64,000 nt of DNA from Mortierella sp. BCC40632 (taxonomy: Eukaryota; Mortierellomycota; Mortierellomycetes; Mortierellales; Mortierellaceae), in the NCBI GenBank assembly GCA_011634665.1, contig WAEK01000007.1, positions 518,001 to 582,000 of the forward strand. The letters are read 5' to 3'. The number at the start of each line of letters is the position of its first letter. Within the stretch, counting starts at the first letter, position 1. Shown in pieces: positions 13,975 to 27,527 of the stretch. A program made the position numbers and the translations under genes. The notes under the pieces were generated by a model, which ran no database searches, was not told the DNA's origin, and saw only the letters and a list, made by a program, of their open reading frames with translations.

Positions 13975-15041
13975 TTTTTTTTTTTTTCATCCCCTCTCTC
14001 CCACGGCCTATTTCAATACGACCCAAAAACATCAGAGCGAAAGTGTGTGTGAGAGAGAAGGGGATAGAGTACTTACACGACAGCCGATGGCAAGGCCAAT
14101 TTCCAGATCCTGACAAGAAAAGCCATAGCCGTCAATAGCACTAGTAGGACAGCCTGTCCTTTGAAACTATCCCAACCCCTCTTAGTCAACTGTCTCCTCT
14201 TCCACCTCTCATCCGCATTCATGCCATCGTCCTCATCCTCGCCTTCATATTGGTCAGCGCTGGGCAGCAGCAGATCCCAATCGTTGAAGAGATTATTCAT
14301 CCCCTTCTTGAGGTTGATCCTTCCACGAGAATGGTCAGGACCTCCGCCATGCTTTCGTCCTTTCTTTTGTTTCTCATCCTCGTCCAGCGTTGCTTGTGAG
14401 TTGGCATAGTCTTCTAGTGACTGGTGTGGTTCTGGTCGGAAGGTCCTGCCCACTTTTTTACGACTGAAGAAGCCTCCACTGGCATTGCCACCACCACCAC
14501 TGTGACCGCTGTCTGAGAAACTTCCTCGACGCGAAGATGACGCGCTTGAGAGCGATGCTGGGCCTGGTGAATATGCTCCATCCCCTGGAGAGGTGTCAAT
14601 GTTGAGCGAGGTTTCAGATGCGTTGCTGTGTGTACGCGAATGTCGATGGTGGAACGAGGGCGAATCCGCACCATAGAACGGTACTGCAGACGAGATGCCA
14701 ATAGTTCCTCCTCCTGTAGAAGAATCTTGCTGGCCATAGGAAGAACCATGGTACGAAGCAGGTGAGGCAGGGACAGAGGATCCAGATCCATATCCATCGT
14801 AACCTCCAGCACCATACCCTGGTGGCGCACCTGGAGCACTACCAGCAACTGGTGTACTTGGTCGTGACCCATATGGGCTATGATAGGGACTCTGTTGTTG
14901 CTGTTGTTGTGATGGCGGCAGCTGTTGAGTCGTGGAGTGGACAGAAGACATACTGCTGGTCCTGGACCTCATGCCGCTGTTGTTCGGGTTGCTGAAGGGG
15001 AGCTCGGAAGCACCTGTGGGGTTGTAGCCTCCGAAGGCCAT
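9887..15041 (-). CDS. Dolichyl-phosphate-mannose protein mannosyltransferase (PMT family, Pmt1-like)
   Basis: Ten exons, from 5': 15041-14077, 13567-13418, 13254-13106, 12865-12691, 12604-12511, 12361-12196, 12036-11938, 11821-11126, 10981-10616 and 10491-9887, giving 1154 residues. PMT enzymes sit in the ER membrane and move mannose from dolichyl phosphate to Ser/Thr of secreted and wall proteins. The catalytic loop motif VVFDEQHFGGF (Asp-Glu) falls at about residue 320, followed by DIHPPLGKML. Further transmembrane segments follow, then a MIR region (about 600-860) and the C-terminal membrane domain with IHYIPFFFMSRQ and LHHYLPAFYF. FDE rather than WDE, and the wording of that loop, favour the Pmt1 subfamily over Pmt2, but this is a judgement by eye. 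The first 300 residues are Ser/Gly/Pro-rich low complexity, longer than usual. The C terminus ends in a short Gln-rich coiled coil. The start is the Met of MAFGGYNPTG. Confidence 0.93.
12088..12141. repeat. 54-base poly(T) tract in a PMT intron
   Basis: An uninterrupted run of 54 T followed by T-rich sequence with sparse C. Read on the coding (minus) strand it is poly(A), lying in the intron between the sixth and seventh PMT exons. It is the longest homopolymer noticed in the window. Confidence 0.9.
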
Positions 15042-17294
15042 TATGGTCAAAGAAAGAGAAAAATAACGAGAACGTAGAGCAGGGGTAGTTTCCAAAGGGT
15101 AAGAAAGAAAAAAATGAAAGAGAGAAAGAAAAAAGATGACGAAAAGATAAAAAGAGGAGTGTAGAGAGAAAACTCACCCTTTGGCTCCAACAAAGAGACC
15201 AAAAAAAAAAAAAAAAAAAGGGAAGGGAAGACGCGGTGGGCTGCTAATGGGGCAAATAGGGGGAGGAGGAGGAGGAGGAGGAGGGGAGGAGGAGGAGGAG
15301 GAAGAAGAAGGACAGACGGTCAATCCACACTCTGCTCTGTTAACCACAGTGCGTAAACCCCCTTTTGTTCAGTGCCTTCCCCTTCGTTCTGTCTTCCATC
15401 CTCTTGCTCTAACTCTGACTACCACATCAACCTGGGCACATCCAAGGCCCGAGATAGCTCCAGCTCGAATAGTAAGAATGCAGGAGAAGGGGGATAAAAA
15501 GGAGGAAAGGAATGAGTTGCCTACACACACGCACAAATACACATTGAGACGCACAAACACACGCACACAAAGACAGACACACATTTGTTCTTTTCTTTTC
15601 TATCTCCCTTTTCACGTCAAGAGCTGCGCATGGATCGCTCTTGTGAGTTCTTTTCTCTTCTTCGGTCGTGGCTTCGAGCGCGACCTATTACGTGGGAGGA
15701 GGAGATCCTGCCGAGGGTTCATCGAGGGTTCCAATGATGGGTCAGGGGAGGGAAAATGGTCAGTCTACTCCCCCCCCAGGTGAAGCGGTGAAGAGGACTA
15801 GCAGCAACAGCGCTACAAACTGTTGTGGAGACACCCCTTCCTCTGTGATGTTCCATTCCATTCTGGAGTGGATCTCTCTGTGTCTCGTCTCGTCTCCTTT
15901 TTCCAGGATCAACCTTTCCTCCACATATACATTGTTAGACCACCACAGGAAGAAAAAAAAACGAAGGTGCTGGTGTTGAGTTCTTCCCTTCTCCTCAAGA
16001 GTCGACAAGAACGTTGGGCTGTTTGGTTTTTTATTTTCCCGGCAGTAATAGAAGGTAGATTCACCACTCCATAGAGGCCCAAGTTGCCGGTGTTAATTCA
16101 TTGAGAGAGGGAGTGAAGACGATGGATCCAATCTCGAACGTGGGTCACTGAGCGTGTGTGCATTGCTGAGCGTGTGCTGCTGAGTGTGCATTGCTGAGCG
16201 TGGGAAACAAACGTTCTGGTGCCATTTCAACAGAGATAGAGAGAGGGCTGTGACTCGTCGAAGAGAGGGATATACATCAAGTACCTCCTCGAGTGTAGTC
16301 CAGACCTGAGAGTAAGTCAAAAGAAGAACGAAAGACTAGGATATCTAGGATGGAGCCGTTTTGATACCCAGAGTGGTTCCAAGTGCTCGAAGCCTATAAG
16401 ATCGCATGGATCTTTGACACACAAACACGTTCTCTCCTTCTCTCTATCTCACCCAAAAGAATAAAAAACGACCCCCGTCCAAATGTTGGACTGAGAAACC
16501 TTTCCAGGCGAGACCTAGATCATAGATATTGAACGTCAACGGCTTTTTTAAAACCACGATTGACCCCGAGGACCTACCTGAATGTCTAGCCAAAAGGTGA
16601 TAGGCACAACAAGTTGGATTACGTTGGCAACAGTTGGACTTTAGTGGAGACCGAAGAGGAGGACAAGGAACCAAAGGATAGATCCTCAACTGACCAAAGA
16701 GGGAGGGAGAAAGGAGGACGAAGAGATAGCACAGAAGGCTAGAGAGTGAGAGGCACAGATCCGCATAGAAGCGTACGCGAGTGCATATCTCTGTCTCTCC
16801 TTTTTTTACTTTCCCAGGCGCATGGGACCACCGAGGGAAAAAAGAAAAAAGAAAAAAAAGACGAAATTCTAAAGAGTCTCGATGCGACTCAAAGTAGTCG
16901 CGCCTACTTTGCATCTTTTGCATCAAGCGACTCCTTGTCCACACACATTCTTTTTTTTGAAGAGCAGACCGTGCGGGAAAAATTTGTCCACAAGGCGCCA
17001 CTACAGCGAAAACGCGAGCTTTTTTTTTTTATTCGCCTTGGCCGAGAACAACAACAACAATAACAACAACAACAGTATCTCTCGAAGAGTCATCTGTTGA
17101 GAAGTGTGAGCTCCGCCGTCATTGTTGTTGTTAATGGTTAGTCCGTGGCAGGACAAAGAGGGAAAAGGGGGAAAATATAACACCAAGAACAACAATAATA
17201 AAAAAAAGGTACGACATAGCGATCCGAGCAGCCATGTTTATTTACCACCTTTCCTCTCCATCTCTTCCTTTCCTCTTCCACTTCTTCCCTCCTA

Positions 17295-17333
<39 letters not shown>

Positions 17334-19947
17334 AAAAGAACTTATGTTGCTATGCTTGGGCAACTTTAGGCCAATGTGGTTAATCCATTGGCCTGGGATA
17401 GGTTGAATGGAAGAAGAGAAAAACAAGGTCAAGTCAGCAATTTTTCTTGTTTTTTTTTCCCTCGTTGACTCCTTCCTATGAGGTTGTACGGTCGCACAGC
17501 TCTAGACCCATCTTTGCTTGCATCGGCATAGATTGGAGTGTTTGTGGGACTTGGTGTCCCCCCCCCTGAAGACAATTCTTCATGCCCATCGACTGCCGGG
17601 CTCCGCTTTTTTCTTCTTTTTTTTTTTTCTACTCCTGTGTATGTGTGATGAACCATTGTGGACAGTGCACGACAATCCCGAGGGAAGGGAATGAGAGAGG
17701 AGGAAGAGGCCGTTAGTCTAGGCTTTAGTGAGTATGTACTCATGAACCATTTTTGGGCATTGCGCGGGTACCTGCTGAGCCACTGTGATTGCTTCAAAAA
17801 AAAAAAAAATGGACAGAGGACTCGGGGGGGGCACTCAACCAGAGTACCCTTGTCGATGACTCTGGAGAGAGAGAGAGAGGAATCAGGGTCGATTCACTAT
17901 CGCCACGATAATCTGAATCTTTGTTTTATTCGAAAGGAGAGTGGTTGCTTTCGGGCCTCAAGTTGCTCCAGCTCCTCTTGCTCAACCAAATCGTTTCTCC
18001 CTCCTGTCGATCTCTTTTTGTTATGCATTTTAATTCAATGGGCCAATGGCTACTGGCAGTCGATATGCATAACGATGCATCGGGGTCTGTAGACCGATTG
18101 GCCTGGAGAGCTTTGGGAATAGGTAGTTTTGACTTTTTTTTTTTTTTCCTTTCTCCTCCCATCCCCCCCCCCCTCCTCCTCCTTTCTCTCCTTCCCAACC
18201 TCACCTTCTGTTAGTATTTTTTTTTTTTTTTTTTTTTTCCTTTTTGCATTGCGCCTCCCCCCATTTCGCAGACCGCAGAGAGGGCGGGCGTGAGGCGGCG
18301 ATGCAGACATGGCCAAGCGACGATCAGCTCACACGAAATCGGCGTTCGTTTTGGTGAACGACAGAAGAATCGAGAACATCGGGGAATACCAGCAGAATAA
18401 GAAAAAAGAGAGAGAGAATGAAAAAAAGGGCTGCGAGTGGATGACGGTGCAGGATGACTGTCGTGCTTGCATTGTGTTGTTTTCTTTGCTGAAAAAAAAA
18501 AAAAAAAAAAAAAAAATGGAAGAGAGAGAGAGAGAGCAGCGAGGTTGGGATGATGAGCCAGCAAGCTGTTTGTTGGACAAAAAGGACCCCCTCGGCCCTA
18601 CAAAAGCCAAAAAAGGCCAGGCCCCCCCAGCCAAAGCCCTGCCAGGATGTGGTTTGGATATTGTTATTTATATATGTGGGTCGATATTCAAATGACATTA
18701 TTATTATTATATTTTTTTTTTTTTTTTGCCATGGGCCATACCTGCTTACATGCCTGTTTTATGTCCAGCCTTGTTGGGCGGTAGTTTCCCTGTTGCGACC
18801 CTTGTTAGTTTGGTTCGCATTTTCTGAGTGTTTGTGGCTCTCACTAATGTTTTTCTCCTCATCCACCACCCTCTCTCTTCCTTTTCTCCCCCACACAGGC
18901 AAGACGCGCATCCATCGCCAGGTACTCTTAGCTGGTATTTATCGATGTGATGAGTGAATATCTCGATGGGCGTATTGCGTTTTGGGACAAGTGGACAACT
19001 GCAACCACTGGAACCCTATCCCCACAGGGACCTTGCAGGAGCTTGGTCTTTTTAGACCTTTTGAACCTGAGAGAGGCGCAAGGACAGGTGTGTGAGAAGG
19101 TGCCTGTCTGTGTGCGCTCTTGTGTGTGAGTGTGTGTACAAAGCGTCAGCCGCAGGAGAGAGGAAGAGAAAAGTGAAGGGTGGCGTCAGTGCGTCGCTGG
19201 TTGATGGCCAGTGGGAAGAAGGAGGCGCACACATGTTTAGATCCTCTGTTGCCAGGCTACTGATAAGAATTAAGCCCGCCATACCATAACTCCCCTTGCT
19301 CCTTCTTTGCTTTTATGAACACATTATTGAGCATCGATGAAAGTGACAAACAAAAACAATAAAATGACAGAATAGGGTCGAGGGGAAAGAGGAAAAGGAA
19401 GGGGGGGAGGAGGAGGAGCACTTTTCTTTTCTTTTTCTTTTTCATTTTTTTTTTTTTCATTGACGAAACAACTTATTTCTTCTTTTTACAGAGTGGGTCG
19501 GATTCAACAAGCACGTTCTCATCCTTCGGTTGCCCTATCGAGTAGCATCACAGCATCTGCGTATGCATGGACACGAGAGAATGATGAGGCGGAGAAGCAA
19601 GAGGATAAGAACTGTTTGCAGTCAAAGGCGGCCAACCTCCGGTCCATTGTCGCCGTTGTCAATGGCTAGCTTTCTTTGGATTCTCACTTCGAAGTGACTA
19701 TGCATTGCATGTCTTTACTTTTTTTTTCTTTTTCTTTCCTACGGGTTATTGCTCTTTCCTTTATCTCTTTGCGCCTTGCGACATTCACTATCGCAAAAAA
19801 AAAAAAAAAAAACGGTTATCGCACCCTATCCTTTTCGTTGTTGCTCACCCTGCACCATCAAGATAAGTAACGCAATACTCGATGCACGTTTCTAGGCGTA
19901 TGTCTGTCCCCGATAGCGGATAGGCGGAATGATAAACCCCCCTCTCC

Positions 19948-19988
<41 letters not shown>

Positions 19989-21689
19989 TTTGACTTCCAT
20001 TCAGGCGTTCGTTCCTGCGTTGCTGTTCTGATTGCTCCTCTCTCCCCCCCTCTTCTTCTTTGTGTGTCGCTCTCTCGCTTTGTGTCTCAATACCCTGGTG
20101 CCTCCTCTCTCTTTTTCCCTTTTTTTTCCCTCTTCACCAACGTCCAAATATCGGCTGGACAATAGACACGTTTTTGGATGACTAGAGTTCCATGGACCAT
20201 GAACATCTGTCTGAATGTACGACCCCGCGTAGACTTTCCTCCGAAGCAAACGGCCTGAATAGGCTTTTCTTCTCAAAAGACTAATACAGTGGAGGGAATC
20301 AGGGGGAGCAGGGAGGACAGAGAGAAGGAAAGAAGAGGAAGGACAAAAGTACAAAAAAAAAAAAAAAAAAAAAAAGAAGCTTCATTGAACGCCGGACATT
20401 AAGAGTGTGAGAGCTCAGAGGCAAAAGGGAGCGAGGGGAGCGATAGAGAACGAGCGGAGGAAAAAAGACGACCTATCGAACAAGGTCGAGTGGGGTCAAG
20501 TAAAGCAGACTGAGTGGAGTCGAGTCGGACTGGTCGTCCGTTGTCTGCAGACGGGTATGTGCCTCTTTGTTTGGAGGGCGGCGACAGAGAGACAGACGTG
20601 TGAGACCCATTGTTGCTGTCTAGGCTGCGGGAAAAAAAAATAAAAAATCGACGGCAGGTGGGAGCAGCGCTGTCGGCAGACTGGGCATTTAGCAATGGGT
20701 TTTTGGTGCTGGTGCGGGTGTTGAACACATTATACGCGCCATAGCATCGGCCAAGGTGCTCATTTCCAACGATGCGGTTGGACTGTGCAGCCAAGCAAGA
20801 AGGAAAAAAAAAAAAAAAAAAAAAGGAGCACGATGCAACCATTCGTGTCGCACTGGGTTGGTGGGAGCAGGTCAACCTGATCCGTCAAAGACCTACCAGA
20901 AATGCCGGCGCCGACGAAGAAGAGGGCGGGGGAACGGAGCGGGGGCAACAGGGGGACAGAAGAAGAGAGAGACAGACAGAATGAGAGAGAAAGAGAGAGG
21001 CTCGGGTTGAGAGGCCGCCTGTGGAGAAGCGATGGCCATTGCTCATCGGCGGAGGCAAGAGTTGTTGTGTGTGATGGGCTGGAAATGAACCCAATGGCCA
21101 CTGGCCAGGCCCTGCTCCCCCGCCTCTCATTCTCACAGCTGCGGGTCCACTCTCGGGCGGGCCAGGCTGCGAGATGAGAGCGGAAGCCTCAAAGAAAGAA
21201 AGGCAATGAATACCGCCCAATACCGCGCCTATACAAAAAAAAAAAAAACGCAATCGACTGAGGGCCTTTGGTGCGATTCGAGCCCAATGTTCAGCCTCTG
21301 ACCTCATGTTTTTTCCACGCTTGCTTCCGTCCACCTTCCTTCGCGCAGAGAGCGAGAGAGGAGAGAAGGGGGATGTGTGAAGGGGCGGTCGTTCGTTCGT
21401 CGTTCGTCCAAGGCCTGACTCTCTACTCTTTCTCTCTTTCCCCATTCGCATTTTTTTTTTTTTTTTTCCATTCCATCCATCCATCTACTGCCCACAACCT
21501 CCCCATCATCTCATTCTACTCCGTTCCATCATCCCCACTCTCTTTCTCTCTCTCTCTCTCTCCCTAGTCTCATCCAACCATCGACTCTCAGTTTGCTCCG
21601 CCAGTCCACCCCACCTTTCCTCGCTTCTCCCTCACCTGCCCGCCCATTTGCACCAGCAGCCTCGCTCCTTCGCCAGCCCGCTCGCCCAA
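15042..21689. other. Long gap without a supported gene
   Basis: About 6.6 kb between two divergent start codons (PMT on minus, the Mga2/Spt23-like gene on plus). It contains a (GGA)n tract at about 15258-15312, several poly(A) and poly(T) runs (17297-17331, 18218-18240, 18491-18516), (TC)n near 19955-19984, and CT-rich DNA before 21690. Short open frames exist, but none shows a recognisable domain or consistent splice sites. It may hold regulatory sequence, long 5' leaders or noncoding RNA genes; nothing seen decides this. Confidence 0.5.
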
Positions 21690-21984
21690 ATGTCCTCCAG
21701 GGAAGGGTATGTCCAGCTACTTTCCCCCTTCCTCGTGTGGCCCTTTGTCAGACCCTGTCGAAATGGCCCCGTCTGTTGCCGGTACCGAACTTTATCGGGG
21801 TCCAGCCAGGCGCACTGGGCAGGGCCTGAGCAATTGTCCCTAATTTAGCAGGCGATCCCAGATCTCCCCGACCCTACCGCCCCGTCGTCTCTCTTTCTTT
21901 CTCACTCTCACTCTCACTCTCTGGATCTGCCCTGTCCCTGCGTCTTTGTTATCCACTTTGCCCACTCTTGCAGAGAGTCGATTT

Positions 21985-22034
<50 letters not shown>

Positions 22035-25000
22035 CACACACACGCACGCACACATACACTCCATCCTCCCTCCTCTCTTGCGATATTTCAGCATGGGCAA
22101 GCAGACTCGTCTCCTGACCTTGTCTGTCATTTCCAGCACATTACGCTATTATCGCCTCTTTTCTTTTCCACCCCTGGCTTTTCATCTGCACAAAGAGTGC
22201 GTGGTCATTTTTGGGTCCGTTTTCGTGTTGGTCATGTTCTAGAGATATGTCTGCGATACGAATCGGCGACCTTGGTATTTTGACCAACACACTTCTGCGG
22301 ACCCCGCACGATCGTCGGGCAAGGGTAGCACTGTTGCCCCGGGCGCCGGCTGTGCCTGTGGTGTCTGCATTGGGTGGCGAGGGAGAAAGAGCAAGGGGAT
22401 GCGTGTGTCGCGCAGAGAAAGCACACACTGCATGTTGCACGCCCAGCCAATTGACACACTTTTTCTCTTTCACAATGAACTGACATCTGTTTCTTTTTGC
22501 TCTTGTGAACACATGTATCTTCATATCGCCTTGCATCCCCTCATTCTCCTTTCCTCTCCGACTCCGACGCGTTCCTTTGTGCTCTGTCCATCCATCCATC
22601 CGTCCGTCCGTCCGGCTGGCTCCCCGACGCGCAGCCTTCGGATCGAGATCGACGGCATCCCTGCCGAGAACGGCAAATGCAGAGTGGAGACCCAGCTTAA
22701 GATCACACTCTTCCTCAAAGATATGCACGGCGAGGTCGTCAAGCGCTGGAAGCAGCTCCGTCTACCTCGGCCATTGATCGCCAAGGAAAAGCACCGCATG
22801 GAAAAGTTCAATGGTACGTCTACATCGTTGCGTCGTCCATGACCAAGCCCTGTGTCACCTGCTGTAGGCTAGAGCGTCAGAGCGTCACTGCTTGAGCACG
22901 ACTCGCTGACGCACACTCTTTTCTCTCGTTTGAATGAATTCGATCTTTTATAGGACGTGACAAGTCTCTACCCGAATCAGACATACTGACACTTGAAGCA
23001 AGACTGGTCTGTGACCATGACATGGAAAAGCTCCTTGAGTGTTGCGACAATTGCATCGGTCGTGAGCGCAAACGTGCCCACCGGCGAAAGGAGACTCAAA
23101 AGCTCATCCCCGGAGGTTCCTCGATCCTGGCATCGATTCCTATCTTTGGAGCAGTTAAGAATGCGGGCACATTGTCTCCCGAGGATGAGTGCAATCCCCC
23201 CACGCCGACAGACCCGCACGATTATCTCGCCTGGGAGCGAAGTCGTATCATGGTCTTTAGCAGCACAGAATACATTGACATTTCATCAGGACAGTGTCTA
23301 TTGCCTACGCGAATCACATGCTACTGTCGACACCACAATGAGAAGGTCGGATTCCGGTAGGTTACAGGCTGACCCATTGTCCCTTTCCCTCTCTCCTATT
23401 GAGCATATGTCTATGCCATCATATGGATGTCAAAGAGACAGCTGAACCACCGACGTGTCCGTCGCCACGCGTGGTTCTAGCCAATGGTTTCCCTTGTGGC
23501 CCATCCGCCTATTTTGCATCCTATTGCATGGAATTATTTTTATTGTTTTTCAGCTGAAAGGGTGCAGTCGCACATGCTAACGCCTCTCTCATACGATATG
23601 CCTATCGATTAGGATCCAATTCACGGCTCGCGACTCGACGGGTGCAATATTGACCTCGGTCCTCACGAACCCGGTGATGATGATGGACGATCACAAGTCT
23701 GGAAAGAGAACCATCCCTGGAAACCCTAAAACCTTGGGCTCAAGCTGCTCCGGCTCAAAAGTAGCCCCTGCGACTAGCAAGACTCGTCGCCGAGTCTCTT
23801 CAGGCAGTTCGCTGAACCTGAACGTTAAGCAAGAGGGCCGCGCAGACGAACTCGACGGAGACTCTGAGGACGATGAAGAGGATCTCTCAGAGACTGAGCT
23901 CGAGACGGGTTACCAATTTCTCAGAGCCAAGCGCGAAGCAGATGACGACCCTACAGGGGACACCAACTCCAACGGGATTCCGACGAGACCTAATACGAAG
24001 CGAAGAGTCGATGAAGAGCATAGCGCTACTAGCAGGCGGGCACCAACATCGTTGGCCTTGAATGCCAGCCGTGGTCCGTTTAGGAGAAAGACTAGCCATG
24101 ATGTCCCTTATACTCCTGTCTCCAGCGTTCCAGCTTCTCCCTTTATTGGTCCGATCGATGGCTTCACACCTATCAAGAGGGAGTCGTTCTCTACATCTCC
24201 CTTCGTTCCAGGATCGCCCTATGCCAATGATGACCAGCACAACATCTTTTCGCCCAACTATGTACAAACCCTGTCGATGAATGGCAACATTCAGAATCTC
24301 AACGAGTTCCTGAGTGGTGGTGCTTTACAACTTTCGAAGTCTGGATCTACTGATTTCCAGACAAAGTTCCTCTCAGACCAACAGCTCCTTAACTCTGAAT
24401 CTGTGTCTCTGCTAGAGAGCTTCACTACACTGGACGAGTCCAATTCGACAGACGCGTTTGCTCCTCCTAGTTATGCTCCTTCTCTCCAGTCAACAAGCCC
24501 TGGAGATGGATACGAATCCAGGACATCTTTCTCAGTCCCCAGCTCGGCTTACTCAGAAACGGCCTCGCCCATGCACTCTCCATTTGTTCCCACATTCTCT
24601 CCTGTTGCTCTTAACTCGGATGCAACAGCAGCCACGACGTTCTTCAATGCAAAGCAGCCCCAAGACTTTCAGAGTCTGCAGCAACAACAGCAACAACAAT
24701 GGCTGTTCCAGATCCAACAAGCCTTTCAGCAGCAAAAGCTTGATCCCACAAAGCTTCACATTGATACCCAACAGGCAGCATGGGCAGCCAACTCATCGAA
24801 CCCAGCTTTTAAAGATGCACTCCAGACGATGAGAAATGCGGTCTCGCTACCAACAAGCCCATCTTCGAGCGCCTTTATCCAAATCCCTGCCTCCATTCCA
24901 GACGAGGGCGAGCCCCTTGACCTATCGCCACCATTGATGAGCGAGATGGAGGGTATGAAAGGCTTTGCAGCCAAGAGGCGAGGTGGGCATGTGCGGAAGA

Positions 25001-26388
25001 GCTTTTCCACAGTCGCCTCGACTGCGGCCTCGACAGCTTCTTCGCCCATCATCTCGCCAAGGGCTCCTTCTACACATATGCCTCCATCTCCATCTCCTCC
25101 TCCCTTTTCTGGACTCCCTCCACAGATTTCAGACTCCATAGCCACTTCGTCCTCGTCTTCACCCTCTGTCGCTGTTGCCGCCGCAGCCGCAGCACAGTTC
25201 CTCCTTTACCAACAGCAACAACAGCAGCAGCATCAGCAACAACTCTTTCAACAGATGCAACAGAAGCAAACACCTTCAAGCCGCGGGCCCGTAGTACAGA
25301 CACAGCAGCCACAGCAGCAAGTCCCATCCAACCATCAACCACAACAAAAGCCTCGAGTCAACAAGCTGATTCCTTCGCGAGGCCCACTTGATGGAGGCAT
25401 CGAGATTACTCTGCTTGGCACCGGGTTCTATCCAGGCATGGTTCCGTCGTTTGGTGGAGTCCCTGTAAGCCACTGTCATTACTATGGGCCCGAAACCGTG
25501 ATCTGTCGTCTTCCCCCACGCGTGTATGCAGGAACAGTTGTCGTCAGGGCCAATCATACGACTGAGCCCCTTCATGTGAATGGACCCTCTCTTGAAGGAT
25601 CCGTTTCGACCGCAGCTACCACGCCTTCTCCATCGACCCCATCATCGCCGACCTTGTCTCTGGCAGGAGCAAGCCACTTGGCGGAAGATGAAGCGACAGC
25701 ACTGTTCGAATACGAGGAGGATAAAAGTGATCGAGACCTGATGGCCTTGGCGCTTCAGGTGCTTGGGATGAAGATGAATGGCCGCGTGGAGCCACCGCAT
25801 CAAGTAGCGCTGAGGATCATGGGAACAGCAGCGGCCATTGCAGATCGAGAGGCTGCAGCGACGGTTGCAGCAAAGGCAGCCCTGTCGAGACGCGAATCTC
25901 TCGTGAGTCCGTCACCGATCTCGGCCAAGCACTCAATCCCTGGCCGAGGCTCTATCTCTGGACCTGGGGCAAGCACCATGTCCGCCCCTTCCACTCTCCC
26001 ACCTGGTACACTTATTCCAATTCCGCTGCAGTCGCCGAATGCAATGCTTAGTTCGGCTTCGCCCGTGTTCTCTTTGACGTCGTCGCAGCACCATCATCAG
26101 CAGGCTAACTCTATCCTTCAACTGAGTTCGATTCTCCAGCTCCAACAACAACAACAACAACAACAACAACAGCATCAGCACTTGCAACACCAGTTACAAC
26201 AGCTGCAACAGCTTCAGCAACAACAACAGTTGCAGCAGGACCGTCGACGGTCCTCATCGTCCTCGTCGTCGAGTTCTTCGATTTTTCCGTCGTTTGGGCA
26301 ACATCTCCATCCAACTTCACCGACTCCACTCCGAGATCTTGAGTCTGGATTGAATCATGGGGCAGGAATGCAACGCCGCTGGTCGTAA
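21690..26388 (+). CDS. Mga2/Spt23-like IPT-domain transcription regulator
   Basis: Exons 21690-21706, 22635-22813, 22954-23356 and 23613-26388 give 1124 residues. The last three exons are secure. The 17-base first exon (MSSREG) is inferred because its phase fits and its donor is GTATGT; another first exon is possible. The N-terminal block (LRIEIDGIPAENG, VETQLKITLFLKD, LECCDNCIGRERKR, ITCYCRHHNEKVGFRI) is the conserved region of fungal Mga2/Spt23, transcription regulators that in yeast control fatty-acid desaturase (OLE1) and respond to membrane state and oxygen. An IPT/TIG domain follows at about residues 780-860. Three Gln-rich tracts lie near 24678-24700, 25210-25260 and 26140-26240, and there are acidic and Ser/Pro-rich linkers. 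The protein ends about 260 residues after the IPT domain. No ankyrin repeats and no C-terminal membrane segment are seen, unlike yeast Mga2 and Spt23. Confidence 0.85.
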
Positions 26389-27527
26389 AGAAGTAAAAAA
26401 AAAATCAAGCAAAAAACGCATGCATGCAAAGACAACAGTCAGGAAGAAGAAGCAAAGCCAGTAGTCGTTTGGTGGACCCGAGGAAACAACAATGCATACC
26501 TTTTTTTTTTTTTTTTTTTTTATCTCATTTTTTTCCACACCCTTTCCCACCTCTTGTTTTCCTTGTAAAGTCATGATGTTAGAGCCACTATACCCTCCCT
26601 TCATTTTCCTTTCTTTTTTCTTGTTCTCAATACTTGGCATGATTCTTACTCTCACTCTCTCCTCCTCTATTCCTTTCTTTTCTTTTCTTTTCTTTTCTTT
26701 TCTTTTCTTTCTTTTTTTTTCAGCATTCCATCTTTCTTTCTTTTGCCTTGTTTATAGTATAGCTACGCCTCTCTCCTCATCGTTTGTACTCTTTAACAAT
26801 CCTTTTTACTATCTCTTAGCATTGTTGATTATTTTCGCCAAACCAACCAACCAACTAGTCAACCAAAAAAAGTCTATGCATCCTGTAACAATAAAAAAAA
26901 CAAAAAAACCAAACTCTCCTACTAACCTAATCATGTGACTAAGGGTTTATTTTTTTTTAAAAAGCCTCAGAGCTCCACTGATCAGTTCTTTTTTCTTTCA
27001 CTCTCACTCACTCCTCCATCACCTACCCCAAGGATCCTCCACAATTCAAGGTAAGCAGCAAACGCCCTCCCCCCCTTCTCGAAGGCCATTCATCTCTCTT
27101 GTGGTGCAATATGATGTTTCACTTTATATATGTTAGACTTCCTACGACTTAGTCGTCTGAGGAAAAAATTCTTGTGACCTGATTCCACACATCTCACCAC
27201 CTCATGGCTGGTTTAAAGACTGGAAATGAACAAAATGATTGACCTCTTTTTTTTTTGCGCCGATCGTTTGGTTTCTCTTGTAGGTAAACGAAATGCATGG
27301 CGCATCGACTAAAGTAGCAAGTAACAGCACCAATAATATTAATAATAAAAGACCATCAAAACTGAACCCATGTCTTGAGTCATGCCACTCGCGTTCCTTT
27401 TATATATATATTTGTTTGGTGATGATACAGTAGTTCAATTATGGATCTTGTAGGATTTGGTCCGCCAAAACTTGTCCATACTGTTGACAGACTGAGCAGA
27501 ATAGAACAAATAACAGTGATAGGTAGG
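26389..27527. other. Gap with a possible small transcript
   Basis: It contains a poly(T) tract near 26503-26521 and a (TTTTC)n microsatellite at about 26675-26712. A stretch at 27000-27340 has a CT-rich leader, a good donor (AAGGTAAGC near 27050) and an acceptor (CTTGTAG near 27283). These precede a 46-codon reading frame starting MHGASTKVAS. That frame has no recognisable relative, so it may be a noncoding transcript or chance. Confidence 0.3.

Noticed and set aside
18309..18957. Open frames of about 130 codons in the 15-21.7 kb gap
   Set aside because: They run through poly(A), (GA)n and other low-complexity DNA, have no domain and no matching splice partners.
21240..21320. tRNA-like T-arm (GATTCGAGCCC)
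   Set aside because: The flanking bases do not form a T stem, acceptor stem or anticodon arm.
26492..26938. A 148-codon Phe/Ser-rich frame downstream of the Mga2/Spt23-like gene
   Set aside because: It is a translation of T-rich 3' flank, with no recognisable family.
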